This document shows positions 40,894-49,981 of a DNA stretch of 64,000 nucleotides, piece by piece. Within the stretch, counting starts at the first letter, position 1, and every line of letters begins with the position of its first letter. A program made the translations under genes and the position numbers. The notes below the pieces were generated by a model that was given only the letters and a program-made list of their open reading frames with translations, ran no database searches and was not told the origin of the DNA. Source of the DNA: Mucilaginibacter pankratovii (lineage in GTDB: Bacteria > Bacteroidota > Bacteroidia > Sphingobacteriales > Sphingobacteriaceae); assembly GCF_014773265.1 (NCBI RefSeq), contig NZ_JACWMY010000003.1, positions 434,001 through 498,000 on the forward strand, in the 5' to 3' direction.

Positions 40894-41784
40894 ATGAGAA
40901 GACTTTTTGTTACCTGCCTTTGTGTTTTATTGAGCACCACCTTGCTGCAGGCGCAATCTTTGCAAAAAAAACTACAGCTCGACATCTCCACAGGCTACCA
41001 GCGGGAAGATCTGAAATGGTCGATAGCGGGTAACCTGGATGGACAAAACCCCAATATATATTCGGAACTGCAGTGGAAAAAGGTTGGTGGGCAATCGGTA
41101 GCCGCAGCACTGCAATGGAATTTTTGGAATAAGCTGATGCTGATAGGCGGGTATCAACGGGTCTCCATAAAATCAGGCGCCGTGAGGGATAACGACTACA
41201 GCGGCGACAACCGCACCAACCCCGCTTACGATCAATTATTTGATGCGGACAAAGGTTTTACACGGGATTTGGCTGTCGGCCTTGGGTATAAGCTCATTGA
41301 TAAAGAAACCTTCTCTCTTACACCTTACGGTGGATACAGTGCCAGTAAGCAATCGCTCCACCTGCTGGACAGGAGCGGCCAGTATGCCGACCTGAACAGT
41401 ACCTACGATACCGATTGGAAGGGGGCGTTCGTAAAAGCTATAGCGGGTTTAAAGCTTTCAAAAAAACTTACCGCCACGGCCACCCTCGCCTACCACCAGG
41501 CCGACTACAACGCCAAAGCCGACTGGAACCTGATCCCAACCTTTCAGCACCCGGTGAGCTACCGGCATACTGCGAAAGGCTACGGCATTGCTGCCGACGC
41601 GTCGGTGGCTTATAACATCACCAAAAGCATCGCTGTAAATTTGGGCGGCGGCTACTTTACAGGGCAAACCGGGGAAGGGATAGACGAATTGTTTTTAGCC
41701 TCCGGCGGATCCGACAAAACCCAACTCAATGAGGTAGACCGGAAAGGCTATAAATTATCAGTTGGATTAGTGCTGAATTATTGA
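40894..41784 (+). CDS. Outer-membrane beta-barrel-like protein of unknown function
   Basis: 296 aa from MRRLFVTCLCVLLSTTLLQAQ at 40894 (signal peptide); an earlier in-frame ATG lies inside the terminator hairpin. The mature part is a series of amphipathic strands with turn motifs: LQLDISTGYQREDLKWSIAG, SVAAALQWNFWNKLMLIGGYQ, FSLTPYGGYS, LTATATLAYHQADYN, ending YKLSVGLVLNY with a terminal aromatic residue. This fits a 12- to 14-strand outer-membrane barrel. I cannot name the family. It lies between the GH30-GH16 pair and a DUF1080 protein, so a role in glucan uptake is possible. Confidence 0.7.
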   Translation: MRRLFVTCLCVLLSTTLLQAQSLQKKLQLDISTGYQREDLKWSIAGNLDGQNPNIYSELQWKKVGGQSVAAALQWNFWNKLMLIGGYQRVSIKSGAVRDNDYSGDNRTNPAYDQLFDADKGFTRDLAVGLGYKLIDKETFSLTPYGGYSASKQSLHLLDRSGQYADLNSTYDTDWKGAFVKAIAGLKLSKKLTATATLAYHQADYNAKADWNLIPTFQHPVSYRHTAKGYGIAADASVAYNITKSIAVNLGGGYFTGQTGEGIDELFLASGGSDKTQLNEVDRKGYKLSVGLVLNY

Positions 41785-41918
41785 TGAAAAACGACCGTTT
41801 TGTTGATCAAAATGGTAAAAACAAGGAGATTTTCGACAGTGATTTTGCACATTTTTGGTATATTTTGTATTAGTTACCCCCATTTTGTTTCAATATATTA
41901 GTGAACGATAAACCGCAT

Positions 41919-42782
41919 ATGAAAAAATTATTTGCCTGCCTTTGCTGCCTTGTTTTCCTGCTTACCACATCGTTTCTGCCAAAACCAGAGTGGACAAATT
42001 TGTTGGATAAAAACCTCTCCAAATGGGAAACTTACCAAAGCTTTTACCACAAAGTTGGCTATAACGGCAAGCCTCCTGTTGATAGTAATGGTGTTAAAAT
42101 ACAGCCAATTGGATACAATGTAAATAAGAATAATGTGTTTTCGGTTGTAATGGAGAACGGGCAGCCGGTACTCAAAATTACCGGGGAGATCTATGGCTGC
42201 ATTTTTACCAAACAGGATTTTGCCAATTACCACCTTAAACTGAAATTCCGTTGGGGCCAAAAGAAATGGGTGCCAAGGCTGGATGAGCTGAAAGACAGTG
42301 GTTTACTATATCATTCGCAAGGTAAAAACGGTGTAGAGTGGTTCCGTACCTGGATGCTGAGCCAGGAGTTCCAGGTGGTGGAAAACAGCTCGGGCGATTA
42401 CTGGTCGCAAGCCAGCTCGCAAGCAGATGCTAAAGCTGTGAAAGACAGTAGTTATAAGTTTAGCACACAAGGCAAATGGACGCCACTTGGCGGAGCAACC
42501 GGCAACGGTGGCTTCTGCGAGGCAGGTAAAAAAATGGATAAAGCCATCGGCGAATGGAACCAAATTGAACTGATCACCTATGGCGACAGAAGCCTGCATA
42601 TTGTTAACGGGCAGGTAGTTATGGCGTTAAAAAACTCCCGCTACAAAGATGGCGACGTAATAAAACCCCTCACTCACGGCAAGCTCCAACTACAAAGCGA
42701 AGCCGCAGAAGTTTACTATAAGGATATTATGATCAAACCGATAAAAGGTATCCCGGCCAAGTATGCTAAATACTTCGAATAA
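41919..42782 (+). CDS. DUF1080 / 3-keto-disaccharide hydrolase-like protein (second copy)
   Basis: 287 aa from ATG 41919 (signal peptide MKKLFACLCCLVFLLTTSF; a GTG six codons earlier is less likely). A longer DUF1080 jelly roll than the 16933 gene: WTNLLDKNLSKWETYQ opening, YHLKLKFRWGQKKWVP, LKDSGLLYHSQGKNG, WNQIELITYGDRSLHIVNGQVV and KLQLQSEAAEVYYKDIMIKPI closing. No dehydrogenase is adjacent, so if it cleaves 3-keto-glycosides it depends on the GMC/Gfo-Idh enzymes elsewhere. Its location after the glucanase genes hints at a role in processing glucan fragments. Confidence 0.88.
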   Translation: MKKLFACLCCLVFLLTTSFLPKPEWTNLLDKNLSKWETYQSFYHKVGYNGKPPVDSNGVKIQPIGYNVNKNNVFSVVMENGQPVLKITGEIYGCIFTKQDFANYHLKLKFRWGQKKWVPRLDELKDSGLLYHSQGKNGVEWFRTWMLSQEFQVVENSSGDYWSQASSQADAKAVKDSSYKFSTQGKWTPLGGATGNGGFCEAGKKMDKAIGEWNQIELITYGDRSLHIVNGQVVMALKNSRYKDGDVIKPLTHGKLQLQSEAAEVYYKDIMIKPIKGIPAKYAKYFE

Positions 42783-42868
42783 GCACCTAACCGCAACAAA
42801 AAAAGGCGAATTCTGCGAACTAAATTAATTCGTAAAATCCGTCTGATTCGTGAAATTAGTAGTTGTAA

Positions 42869-43774
42869 TTATTTATCACTCAGCAATATCGGTGTCCCCT
42901 TGTTATTACCCAGGATGATCACCTTAGCATTCGGCGACAGGGCAATTTCCTTTTGCGCTTTGATGCTTTCGTACTGTAATTGTTTATCAGATAAGCCGGT
43001 AGAAAGGATCTTTTGGTAATCGGCAATACCCTGTGCTTCCACACGTTTACGGTCGGCTTCCTGGCGCTCTTTCTGCAGCACGAAGGTCATTTTCTGCGCT
43101 TCCTGCTCGGCGTTTATCTTCGATTCGATACTGGCTTTAACAGATGATGGCAAAGAGATATTACGGATAAGGATCTGCTCCAGTTCCAGCCCGCGTTTGG
43201 TAAAACTGGCGGCAATAGTGCGGTTTATCCTGTTTTGAAACTCCTGCCTTTTTACCGAGTAAAGGTCTACCGCGGCGTAATTTACGGCGTTATCACGTAT
43301 GGCGGTTCTTGCAACGGCGCGTACAATGTTATTAACATAATCTGGCCCAATGCTCTGTAAAATAAAAGGGGCCTTTGCCGAGCGTACGTTAAACAATACG
43401 GTAAGATCTACAGTAACTTCCAGTCCGTCAGATGATAACACCCGTATCGCATCATCACCCGATATATCGCCTTCGTTATGCTGGGCGCTCATGGTATAAT
43501 TCTGCGTACGTACATCAAAATTGGTAATTTCTACCAATGGGTTTACAAAATGCAGCCCGCTTTCCAATACATCAGGCTGTACCTTGCCAAACAATACCTG
43601 TACACCCACACGGCCGGAATCGATCACCTTAACAGAGGATAACACCAGCCCCAGTACGGCTATGGCACCACCAACAACGCTAACAAGGCCACCAAAACGG
43701 CCGGCCGGCTGGGGCGAGCGTTTTAACATTACACCTACAAAAAGTATAATAACGCCAACAATTGCTAAAAACAT
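42869..43774 (-). CDS. Prohibitin/SPFH (band 7) family membrane protein
   Basis: 301 aa. N-terminal hydrophobic hairpin (about 1-19 and 30-50) then an SPFH domain: GRVGVQVLFGKVQPDVLESGLHFVNPLVEITNFDVRTQNYTM and SSDGLEVTVDLTVLFNV. A long helical/coiled-coil region follows (SSVKASIESKINAEQEAQKMTFVLQKERQEADRKRVEAQGIADYQKIL). Prohibitin-type SPFH proteins form large rings in the inner membrane that bind FtsH-type proteases or organise lipid domains. Standing alone here; role inferred from the family. Confidence 0.92.
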   Translation of the reverse strand: MFLAIVGVIILFVGVMLKRSPQPAGRFGGLVSVVGGAIAVLGLVLSSVKVIDSGRVGVQVLFGKVQPDVLESGLHFVNPLVEITNFDVRTQNYTMSAQHNEGDISGDDAIRVLSSDGLEVTVDLTVLFNVRSAKAPFILQSIGPDYVNNIVRAVARTAIRDNAVNYAAVDLYSVKRQEFQNRINRTIAASFTKRGLELEQILIRNISLPSSVKASIESKINAEQEAQKMTFVLQKERQEADRKRVEAQGIADYQKILSTGLSDKQLQYESIKAQKEIALSPNAKVIILGNNKGTPILLSDK

Positions 43775-43823
43775 GATAGTTTAAGATTAATGTAAGGTTT
43801 GAGAATGTTTTGGTATTAGAATT

Positions 43824-43859
43824 TAAATGCCCGGCTTTGTTACGTAAACCGGGCATTTA
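43824..43859 (-). terminator. Terminator between the 43881 gene and the prohibitin gene
   Basis: TAAATGCCCGG (43824-43834) pairs with CCGGGCATTTA (43849-43859), 14-base loop. Downstream of the rhodanese/62-aa gene pair in their direction. Confidence 0.75.
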
Positions 43860-43880
43860 TTTTAACATCGGGAGCGGGTG

Positions 43881-44069
43881 TTACTGTTTCCCTGTAGTAT
43901 TTTTTACTTCTTTTATCAGCTTTATTTTCAGGGAGATGAATACAGCAGCGATAAATACCGCACCCAATAAATAAGCGTATTGCGCGTGCTCAATACCCCA
44001 ATAGCCTATCATCAGGGCCACAAAAATACCCAGGTTGTAAACTACGTTGAGCGCTATTTTCTTACCCAT
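43881..44069 (-). CDS. Small two-helix membrane protein
   Basis: 62 aa. Two hydrophobic helices, about 7-23 (LNVVYNLGIFVALMIGYWG) and 30-48 (YAYLLGAVFIAAVFISLKI), and a basic tail (KLIKEVKNTTGKQ). I recognise this as a short conserved Bacteroidota membrane protein without a known role. It begins one base after the rhodanese gene's stop, so the pair is co-translated. No catalytic residues are visible. Confidence 0.75.
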   Translation of the reverse strand: MGKKIALNVVYNLGIFVALMIGYWGIEHAQYAYLLGAVFIAAVFISLKIKLIKEVKNTTGKQ

Positions 44070-44070
44070 A

Positions 44071-44385
44071 TTAGTATACGCTTATAGTAGGGTCAATCTC
44101 TGCCTGCCAGGCTAAAATGCCACCCTGCAAATTATACAGGTTGGTGTAGCCTTGTGCCTCTAACTGGTGCAAAGCTACCGAACTGCGTTTACCGCTTCGG
44201 CACATAATAACAACCGGTTTATCTTTAGCTACCTGGTCGGCCTCTATCAGAATGCCGCCCAGCGGGATATGCTTGCCACCCAGGTTGGAAGTTTCGTATT
44301 CAAAATCTTCCCGAACGTCTATCAGTTGAAAATCTTCGCCGCTATCTAACTTCTGTTTTAGTTCCTGTACGCTTATTTCTTTCAT
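44071..44385 (-). CDS. Rhodanese-like domain protein
   Basis: 104 aa from MKEISVQELKQKLDSGEDF at 44385; the longer frame upstream overlaps the divergent DUF4407 gene and is discarded. A single rhodanese domain: LIDVREDFEYETSNLGGKHIPLGG and the active-site loop VIMCRSGKRSS, with the persulfide-forming Cys. Single-domain rhodaneses move sulfane sulfur in the cytoplasm or act as thiol carriers. It is followed by the small membrane protein gene. Confidence 0.93.
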   Translation of the reverse strand: MKEISVQELKQKLDSGEDFQLIDVREDFEYETSNLGGKHIPLGGILIEADQVAKDKPVVIMCRSGKRSSVALHQLEAQGYTNLYNLQGGILAWQAEIDPTISVY

Positions 44386-44508
44386 CTTAAATGTAATTAT
44401 AAGCCAAAGGTATGTTTTTTCCGTATCAAATAATTGTCCCTGTTTTGTAACAATAAGCACCCTCGGGCGTTTCATATATAATTGTATATTATTACAATAG
44501 CTGCTTAA

Positions 44509-45627
44509 ATGAAGAAAATTAACCGGTTTTTTTGGTTCTGTTCCGGAGCACATATAGATACTTTAAAGAAATACCCTATCGAGCATAATAAGTATGTAGG
44601 TATTGGGGCAACTATATTTTTCACTGCATTATTCGCCTCTTTATCAGGCGGTTATGCCATGTATTTCGTATTCAGCGGCGATGCATTTGCCGTTGGCTTC
44701 GCTATACTTTTCGGGCTTTTGTGGGGCACCGCCATATTTAATATGGATAGATATATCGTATCGAGTATTAATAAAGAAGGCAGCACCAACCAGCAAATAT
44801 TACAGGCATCCCCGCGTATTTTATTGGCGATAATGATAGGCATAGTTATATCGCGCCCGCTGGAACTGAAGATCTTTGATAAAGAAATTCGCCAGAAATT
44901 AAAAACCGCTTACCTGAAGGGACAGCACACCAAGATAGATTCGCTGCAGAAAACCTACCAGCAAAAGTACGCCCAGGAAATGGGTAAAAACACCGATCTG
45001 AAGAAGGAAAAGGACTCGTTAGAACGCGATATCAACCGATCGCGGTACCAGCTTAACCAGGAGGTTTTTGGGGATAAAACCAACCAAACATCGGGCATTA
45101 CCGGCTACGGCACCTATGCAAAACAAAAAGAGCAGGTGCTTAAAGAAAAGGAAGAGCGCTTAAAAACGGTGACTGACAACCTGGGGCAGATGGATAATTA
45201 TTTAAGCCAGCGCAAAGATTACGAGGGAGTTAACAGCACCCGGCTGTTTAACGAAAAGCAACTGGATAGCCTCTCTAACGTGGCCGGTTTTGCCGACCGA
45301 AACTGGGCCTTAGGGCAGCTGGGTTATAATGTAGATGGAAGCCGCGATTTGGATACTTATCTGGCTATCTCCTTTATCGGGTATTTGTTTATCCTGTTCG
45401 AGTGTTTACCGGTTTTCGTGAAACTAATGTCGCCAAAAGGGCCTTACGATACAGCTATCGCAAAAATAGCGGAGGCGAATATCCATTTCGCTGATAAAGA
45501 TAAAGACCGGGATATTGCTGTTACTGACAGCACTTACGACCATAACCTGGATGCCGACGTGGAACGGCGAAAGCGCATCATCACGGCACAGTCGGATTAT
45601 GATTTTGGTCGGCATAGTTACGATTAG
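44509..45627 (+). CDS. DUF4407 membrane protein
   Basis: 372 aa. It opens with the DUF4407 signature FFWFCSGAHIDTLKKYPIEHNKYVGIGATIFFTALFASLSGGYA. There are three N-terminal membrane helices (about 30-50, 58-78, 103-120), including ILFGLLWGTAIFNMDRYIVSS. A long periplasmic or cytoplasmic coiled coil follows (about 135-235), then a fourth helix (ISFIGYLFILFECLPVFVKLM, about 285-306) and a charged tail. Four-helix-plus-coiled-coil DUF4407 proteins are common in Bacteroidota and actinobacteria, with no firmly known role. ATTGTA/TACAAT inverted repeat (44481-44498) lies just upstream. Confidence 0.9.
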   Translation: MKKINRFFWFCSGAHIDTLKKYPIEHNKYVGIGATIFFTALFASLSGGYAMYFVFSGDAFAVGFAILFGLLWGTAIFNMDRYIVSSINKEGSTNQQILQASPRILLAIMIGIVISRPLELKIFDKEIRQKLKTAYLKGQHTKIDSLQKTYQQKYAQEMGKNTDLKKEKDSLERDINRSRYQLNQEVFGDKTNQTSGITGYGTYAKQKEQVLKEKEERLKTVTDNLGQMDNYLSQRKDYEGVNSTRLFNEKQLDSLSNVAGFADRNWALGQLGYNVDGSRDLDTYLAISFIGYLFILFECLPVFVKLMSPKGPYDTAIAKIAEANIHFADKDKDRDIAVTDSTYDHNLDADVERRKRIITAQSDYDFGRHSYD

Positions 45628-45766
45628 CGGGCTTACCAAAGGTTTTGGTAAGACGGAGCGAACCACTCACAACTCTCTACTCACCATTCACTCGCGAAGC
45701 GTAATAAAATTGATAGAAAACATTTACCGATTAAATCTTAATTTCAGCGCCGTAATACACTGATCA

Positions 45767-47632
45767 ATGAAAAAATTATTTACGCTTGCGGCGGCTTCGC
45801 TCCTGGCCGCTTCGGCATTTGCCCAAAAGCAAAAGGCCATTTATTATACTATCTCGTTCCCCAATGCGGTACACCACGAGGCCGAGATCTTGTTAACCAT
45901 TCCGCAAGCGCCGGCGGGTTCGCTAAAAGTGCACATGAGCCGCTCATCTCCGGGCCGTTATGCCACGCACGAGTTTGGTAAAAACATATACAACTTAAAA
46001 GCCACCGGGGCAGATAACGCGCCGCTTACCGTTAAACAGCTGGAAGGCGATCTGTATGAGGTACAGGTAACAAGCGAAACCGTAAAAATAAGTTATACCC
46101 TTTTTGGTAACTGGACGGACGGAACCTACGCCAGCATCGATGCCAGCCACGCGCATTTAAACATGCCCGCCACCATTATGTGGGCCGAAGGGCAAACCGA
46201 CCGACCAATAAGAGTGCAGTTTAATGATGCCGACAAATACGGCTGGAAGGTAGCAACCCAACTAAAAAGCGAGGGCGATAATGTTTACAGCGCGCCCGAT
46301 CTGCAATACCTGATGGATAGCCCAACCGAGCTATCTGCCTATAAAATAAACAGCTGGACGGTTGATAACAACGGCAAGCCCGAGAAGATCAACATAAGCA
46401 CACACTCGGACGATAGCCAGGCGGTGATTGATAATTTTGCCAAAATGGTGCAGAGAATGGTGCTGGAAGAAAAAGCCGTTTTTGGCGAACTCCCGGTTTA
46501 CGATAACGGCGAATACACCTTTTTGCAGGATGTACATCCTACCACATCAGGCGATGGTATGGAGCACCGCAACTCTACTATTATTGTGCAGCCCGCGCCA
46601 AAAGTAGAAGGTTTGGAAAGCAGGCTGATAGGCACTTTTTCCCATGAGTTTTTCCACAGCTGGAACGTAAAGCGCATCCGCCCAAAATCATTAGAGCCAT
46701 TTAACTTTACGCATGCCAACATGAGCAGCGAGCTTTGGTTCGCCGAAGGTTTTACCCAATATTACGGCGAGCTGGTACTTGCCCGCGCAGGCATCCATAG
46801 TGTGGATGATTACACCCGCACCATTGCCGGTTTGGTAAACCAGGCGGTTAACACGCCCGGAGCGGCAAAATATTCTCCTGCTGAGGCAAGTCGCTATGCG
46901 GTATTTGCCGATGCCGGCGTATCTATCGACCCGAACAACCAAACCAATATGTTCACCAGCTATTACACTTATGGCGGTGCAACGGCTTTGGCCTTAGATC
47001 TGCGCCTGCGCAGCGAGTTTAACTTAACGCTTGATGATTATATGCGCCAGGTTTGGCTGTCGCGCGGTAAAGTGATGAAGCCTTACACCATCACCGATCT
47101 GCAAAGCGACCTGGCAACCGTAACCAAAAACGCAAAATTTGCTGCGGATTTCTTTAAACGCTACATCAACGGTACCGAAAAGAACAACTACGAAGCATTA
47201 CTGGCTAAAGCAGGTTTGGTATTACAGCGCGTACAGCCGGGTAAAGGCTGGGCTGGTCCAACAGGCGGCGCGGGCGGCCGTGGCAGAAGCGGGCAGGCGC
47301 GTACAGGCGACGGGGATGGCTTTGCCATACTATCGAACACAACAGCAGGTACGCCAATTTATAAAGCGGGTATTGATGCCGGCGATATTATCACCAAAGC
47401 CGATGGCAGGGATATTAAAGATGCCGCCGCTTTTACCGAGGCATTGGCCAATAAAAAACCGGGCGACAAGATCGCCGTAAGCTTTAAAAACCGCGCGGGC
47501 GAACACCAAACCGTGATCACTTTAGAGGAAAACCCTAACTATGAAGTGGTAACCTTAGAAAAAGCAGGTAAACAATTAACAAAAGAACAACAGGATTTCC
47601 GCGATAAGTGGTTATCATCAAAAGTAAAATAA
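45767..47632 (+). CDS. M61 family metallopeptidase with PDZ domain
   Basis: 621 aa with a signal peptide (ending FAQ, about 20). The N-terminal strand domain (25-190) is followed by the gluzincin catalytic part: HEFFHSWN (His293 of HExxH) with the downstream Glu in ELWFAEGFTQYYGEL, both complete. A Gly/Arg-rich linker (TGGAGGRGRSGQARTGDG) leads to a PDZ domain near 520-590 (GTPIYKAGIDAGDIITKADGRDI). M61 (glycyl aminopeptidase-like) enzymes trim peptides in the periplasm. It is followed after two bases by an M28 peptidase gene. Confidence 0.94.
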   Translation: MKKLFTLAAASLLAASAFAQKQKAIYYTISFPNAVHHEAEILLTIPQAPAGSLKVHMSRSSPGRYATHEFGKNIYNLKATGADNAPLTVKQLEGDLYEVQVTSETVKISYTLFGNWTDGTYASIDASHAHLNMPATIMWAEGQTDRPIRVQFNDADKYGWKVATQLKSEGDNVYSAPDLQYLMDSPTELSAYKINSWTVDNNGKPEKINISTHSDDSQAVIDNFAKMVQRMVLEEKAVFGELPVYDNGEYTFLQDVHPTTSGDGMEHRNSTIIVQPAPKVEGLESRLIGTFSHEFFHSWNVKRIRPKSLEPFNFTHANMSSELWFAEGFTQYYGELVLARAGIHSVDDYTRTIAGLVNQAVNTPGAAKYSPAEASRYAVFADAGVSIDPNNQTNMFTSYYTYGGATALALDLRLRSEFNLTLDDYMRQVWLSRGKVMKPYTITDLQSDLATVTKNAKFAADFFKRYINGTEKNNYEALLAKAGLVLQRVQPGKGWAGPTGGAGGRGRSGQARTGDGDGFAILSNTTAGTPIYKAGIDAGDIITKADGRDIKDAAAFTEALANKKPGDKIAVSFKNRAGEHQTVITLEENPNYEVVTLEKAGKQLTKEQQDFRDKWLSSKVK

Positions 47633-47634
47633 AC

Positions 47635-48960
47635 ATGAAAATTAAACTGTACGCGGCAGTTGCTGCCTTAGCATTAATACCGGCACTTGGTTATAGCCAG
47701 CAAACTGGTTATAATAAAAAGGTTGAAGACTTTATTAAAACCGATGATGTGGAACGCATCATTAAAACCCTCAGCGCCGATGACATGCAGGGCCGCGGCA
47801 CATTTACGCCGGGTATTGATAAAGCCGCAACTTTTATAGAAGGCGAGTTTAAGGCAGCAGGCATTAAACCGCTTGCAGGCGCGACAGGCTTTCGTCAAAA
47901 CTTTAGCATGCTGCGCACCACGCCGGTTAGTTCAAAGCTTACCATCAATGGCGCGGATGTGCCTGCCGATAAGTTTGCCATCAGCGGATCAGGCTCTTTC
48001 AACTGGAGCAGCCTTGATGGCGTAGAGGTTGTAAAGATTGCGGCCGGTAAAAACTTTGGTGCCGAATACCAGGCTTTGCTAAAGAGCGGAAAAAACACTG
48101 TTGCATTGCTGGATACCAGCTACGCAGCTATGTTTAAACGGGTTGCTGCCCGCGCAAAACGCGGGGGAACATCCTTTAAAGGCGCCGGTGACACAGAAAA
48201 ACCTGTTGTATTTGTAATAGCGGGTATTGATGATGTAAAATCTTTATCGGTTACTTACGAGGCAAAAACCGAAGAAAAACCGTTGTTTAACGTTGCAGGG
48301 ATGATCCCGGGTAAATCAAAGCCAAACGAGTACGTGGTATTCTCCGGTCATTACGATCACCTGGGGATTATTAAACCGATGGATGGCGATAGCATTGCCA
48401 ACGGCGCGGATGACGATGCATCTGGTACCACCGCGGTTATCGAACTGGCCAAGTATTACAAAAAACTGAATAACAACGAGCGAACGCTCATTTTTGTGGC
48501 CTTTACCGCGGAAGAAATTGGTGGTTTTGGTTCACAATATTTCTCTAAACAAATGAACCCCGACCAGGTTGTGGCTATGTTTAACATTGAGATGATAGGC
48601 AAGGCTTCCAAATTTGGCGAGAATTCGGCATTTATTACCGGCTACGAGCGTTCTGATTTTGGGAAGATCCTCCAGAGCAATTTGGAAGGCACCGCCTTTA
48701 AATTCTACCCGGACCCATACCCTGCGCAAAATCTGTTCTACCGCAGCGATAACGCAACGTTAGCAGCTTTGGGCGTACCAGCCCACACCATCTCTACCGA
48801 CCAGATTGATACCGATAAGCTCTATCACTCGGTTAAAGATGAATTCAGCAGCATGGATGTAAGCAATATCGTAGCAACCATCAGGGCAATCGCCTTAAGC
48901 TCACGCTCGATAGTTGCCGGCAAGGATGCACCCGCGAGGATCCCGAAGCTGGAGCGATAA
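47635..48960 (+). CDS. M28 family zinc peptidase
   Basis: 441 aa from MKIKLYAAVAALALIPALGYS at 47635 (signal peptide). Zinc ligands and catalytic residues appear in the M28 order: VVFSGHYDHLGI, NGADDDASGTTAVIEL, FVAFTAEEIGGFGSQ and FNIEMIG, with the last His in DKLYHSVKDEF. A PA-like insert lies between 100 and 220. It is an aminopeptidase or di/tripeptide-releasing enzyme of the periplasm. The TAA-AC-ATG junction with the M61 gene shows one operon; the two probably act on the same peptides. Confidence 0.94.
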   Translation: MKIKLYAAVAALALIPALGYSQQTGYNKKVEDFIKTDDVERIIKTLSADDMQGRGTFTPGIDKAATFIEGEFKAAGIKPLAGATGFRQNFSMLRTTPVSSKLTINGADVPADKFAISGSGSFNWSSLDGVEVVKIAAGKNFGAEYQALLKSGKNTVALLDTSYAAMFKRVAARAKRGGTSFKGAGDTEKPVVFVIAGIDDVKSLSVTYEAKTEEKPLFNVAGMIPGKSKPNEYVVFSGHYDHLGIIKPMDGDSIANGADDDASGTTAVIELAKYYKKLNNNERTLIFVAFTAEEIGGFGSQYFSKQMNPDQVVAMFNIEMIGKASKFGENSAFITGYERSDFGKILQSNLEGTAFKFYPDPYPAQNLFYRSDNATLAALGVPAHTISTDQIDTDKLYHSVKDEFSSMDVSNIVATIRAIALSSRSIVAGKDAPARIPKLER

Positions 48961-49117
48961 TTTTGTTTGAAAGTTGAAAGGTTTTAAGGTTGTAATGTTG
49001 CTTAGCAAATACAGCTTTAAAACCTTTTAACATAAAATCATATCAGCTTTAACCTTCTAATAAAACAAAACATTTAATATCCTCCCGGCGTTACTCCTAA
49101 AATAAATTCGAAAAATT

Positions 49118-49957
49118 ATGCAATGGTTTGGCAGGCGCGAAAGCGATAATTTTGAAAAAGGCAGCAGTGGCGGCCGTGGTATGGCTGTAGGCGGTGGCGT
49201 ATTAGGTTTAATTGCTGCTGCTATCTACTTTTTTACAGGAGTAGACCCTTCACAGATCCTTAACCAGGGCCAGAATGCACAACAATCCAATACCGAATCA
49301 ACTGCGCCCGATAGTAAACAGGAAAAATTTGCACGTGTGGTACTGGCAGATACCGAAGATGTGTGGACAAAGCTTTTTAATGATATGGGTAAAACGTATC
49401 AGCCAACGGTAATGCATTCTTTTACCGAGGGCGTAAATACTGCCTGCGGACAAGCATCCTCACAAAGCGGACCGTTCTACTGCCCTGGGGACCAAAAGGT
49501 ATATCTCGATGTTTCTTTTTTTGATGAGCTGTCCAATAAATTCGGCGCCTCCGGAGATTTTGCACAAGCCTACGTAATTGCCCACGAAGTTGGCCACCAC
49601 GTACAGGATCTGCTCGGCCTTAGCGCTAAAATGGAGCAGGCGCGCCAGCAATTAAGCGAAGAAGAGTATAATAAATTATCGGTAAAGCTGGAATTACAGG
49701 CAGATTTTTATGCCGGTATTTGGGCACATTACGAAAAGAATATGAAGAATGTGCTTGACCCCGGGGATATAGAAGAAGCCCTTAACGCCGCAAACCAGAT
49801 AGGTGACGACCGCCTGCAGCAGAAATACCAGGGGCAGGTTACGCCCGATTCCTTTACCCACGGCAGCAGTGCCCAGCGTATGTTTTGGTTTAAAAAAGGC
49901 TTTGAAACGGGCGATGTAAGCCAGGGGAATACCTTTACGGCGAGTGATTTGAATTAA
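49118..49957 (+). CDS. YpfJ-like neutral zinc metallopeptidase
   Basis: 279 aa. MQWFGRRESDNFEKGSSGGRGMAVGGGVLGLIAAAIYFFTG is the exact start of the YpfJ/zinc_metallopeptidase family (R-R-x-S-x-N-x-E then a Gly-rich run and one membrane helix). The catalytic HEVGHHVQ (His156) and the downstream ELQADFYAGIWAH, holding the third ligand, are intact. A C-terminal GSSAQRMFWFKKGFETGD closes the family. Function in vivo is unclear; it is expected to face the periplasm. Confidence 0.93.
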   Translation: MQWFGRRESDNFEKGSSGGRGMAVGGGVLGLIAAAIYFFTGVDPSQILNQGQNAQQSNTESTAPDSKQEKFARVVLADTEDVWTKLFNDMGKTYQPTVMHSFTEGVNTACGQASSQSGPFYCPGDQKVYLDVSFFDELSNKFGASGDFAQAYVIAHEVGHHVQDLLGLSAKMEQARQQLSEEEYNKLSVKLELQADFYAGIWAHYEKNMKNVLDPGDIEEALNAANQIGDDRLQQKYQGQVTPDSFTHGSSAQRMFWFKKGFETGDVSQGNTFTASDLN

Positions 49958-49981
49958 AGCTTTGGGCTCTATTGTTTATTG

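Noticed and set aside
44386-44553. N-terminal extension of the rhodanese protein
   Set aside because: It overlaps the start of the divergent DUF4407 gene and lacks rhodanese-like sequence; the domain starts at MKEISVQEL.
45632-45652. Terminator after the DUF4407 gene
   Set aside because: CTTACCAAA-GGT-TTTGGTAAG forms a clean 9-bp hairpin but lacks a T run; not listed as a terminator.
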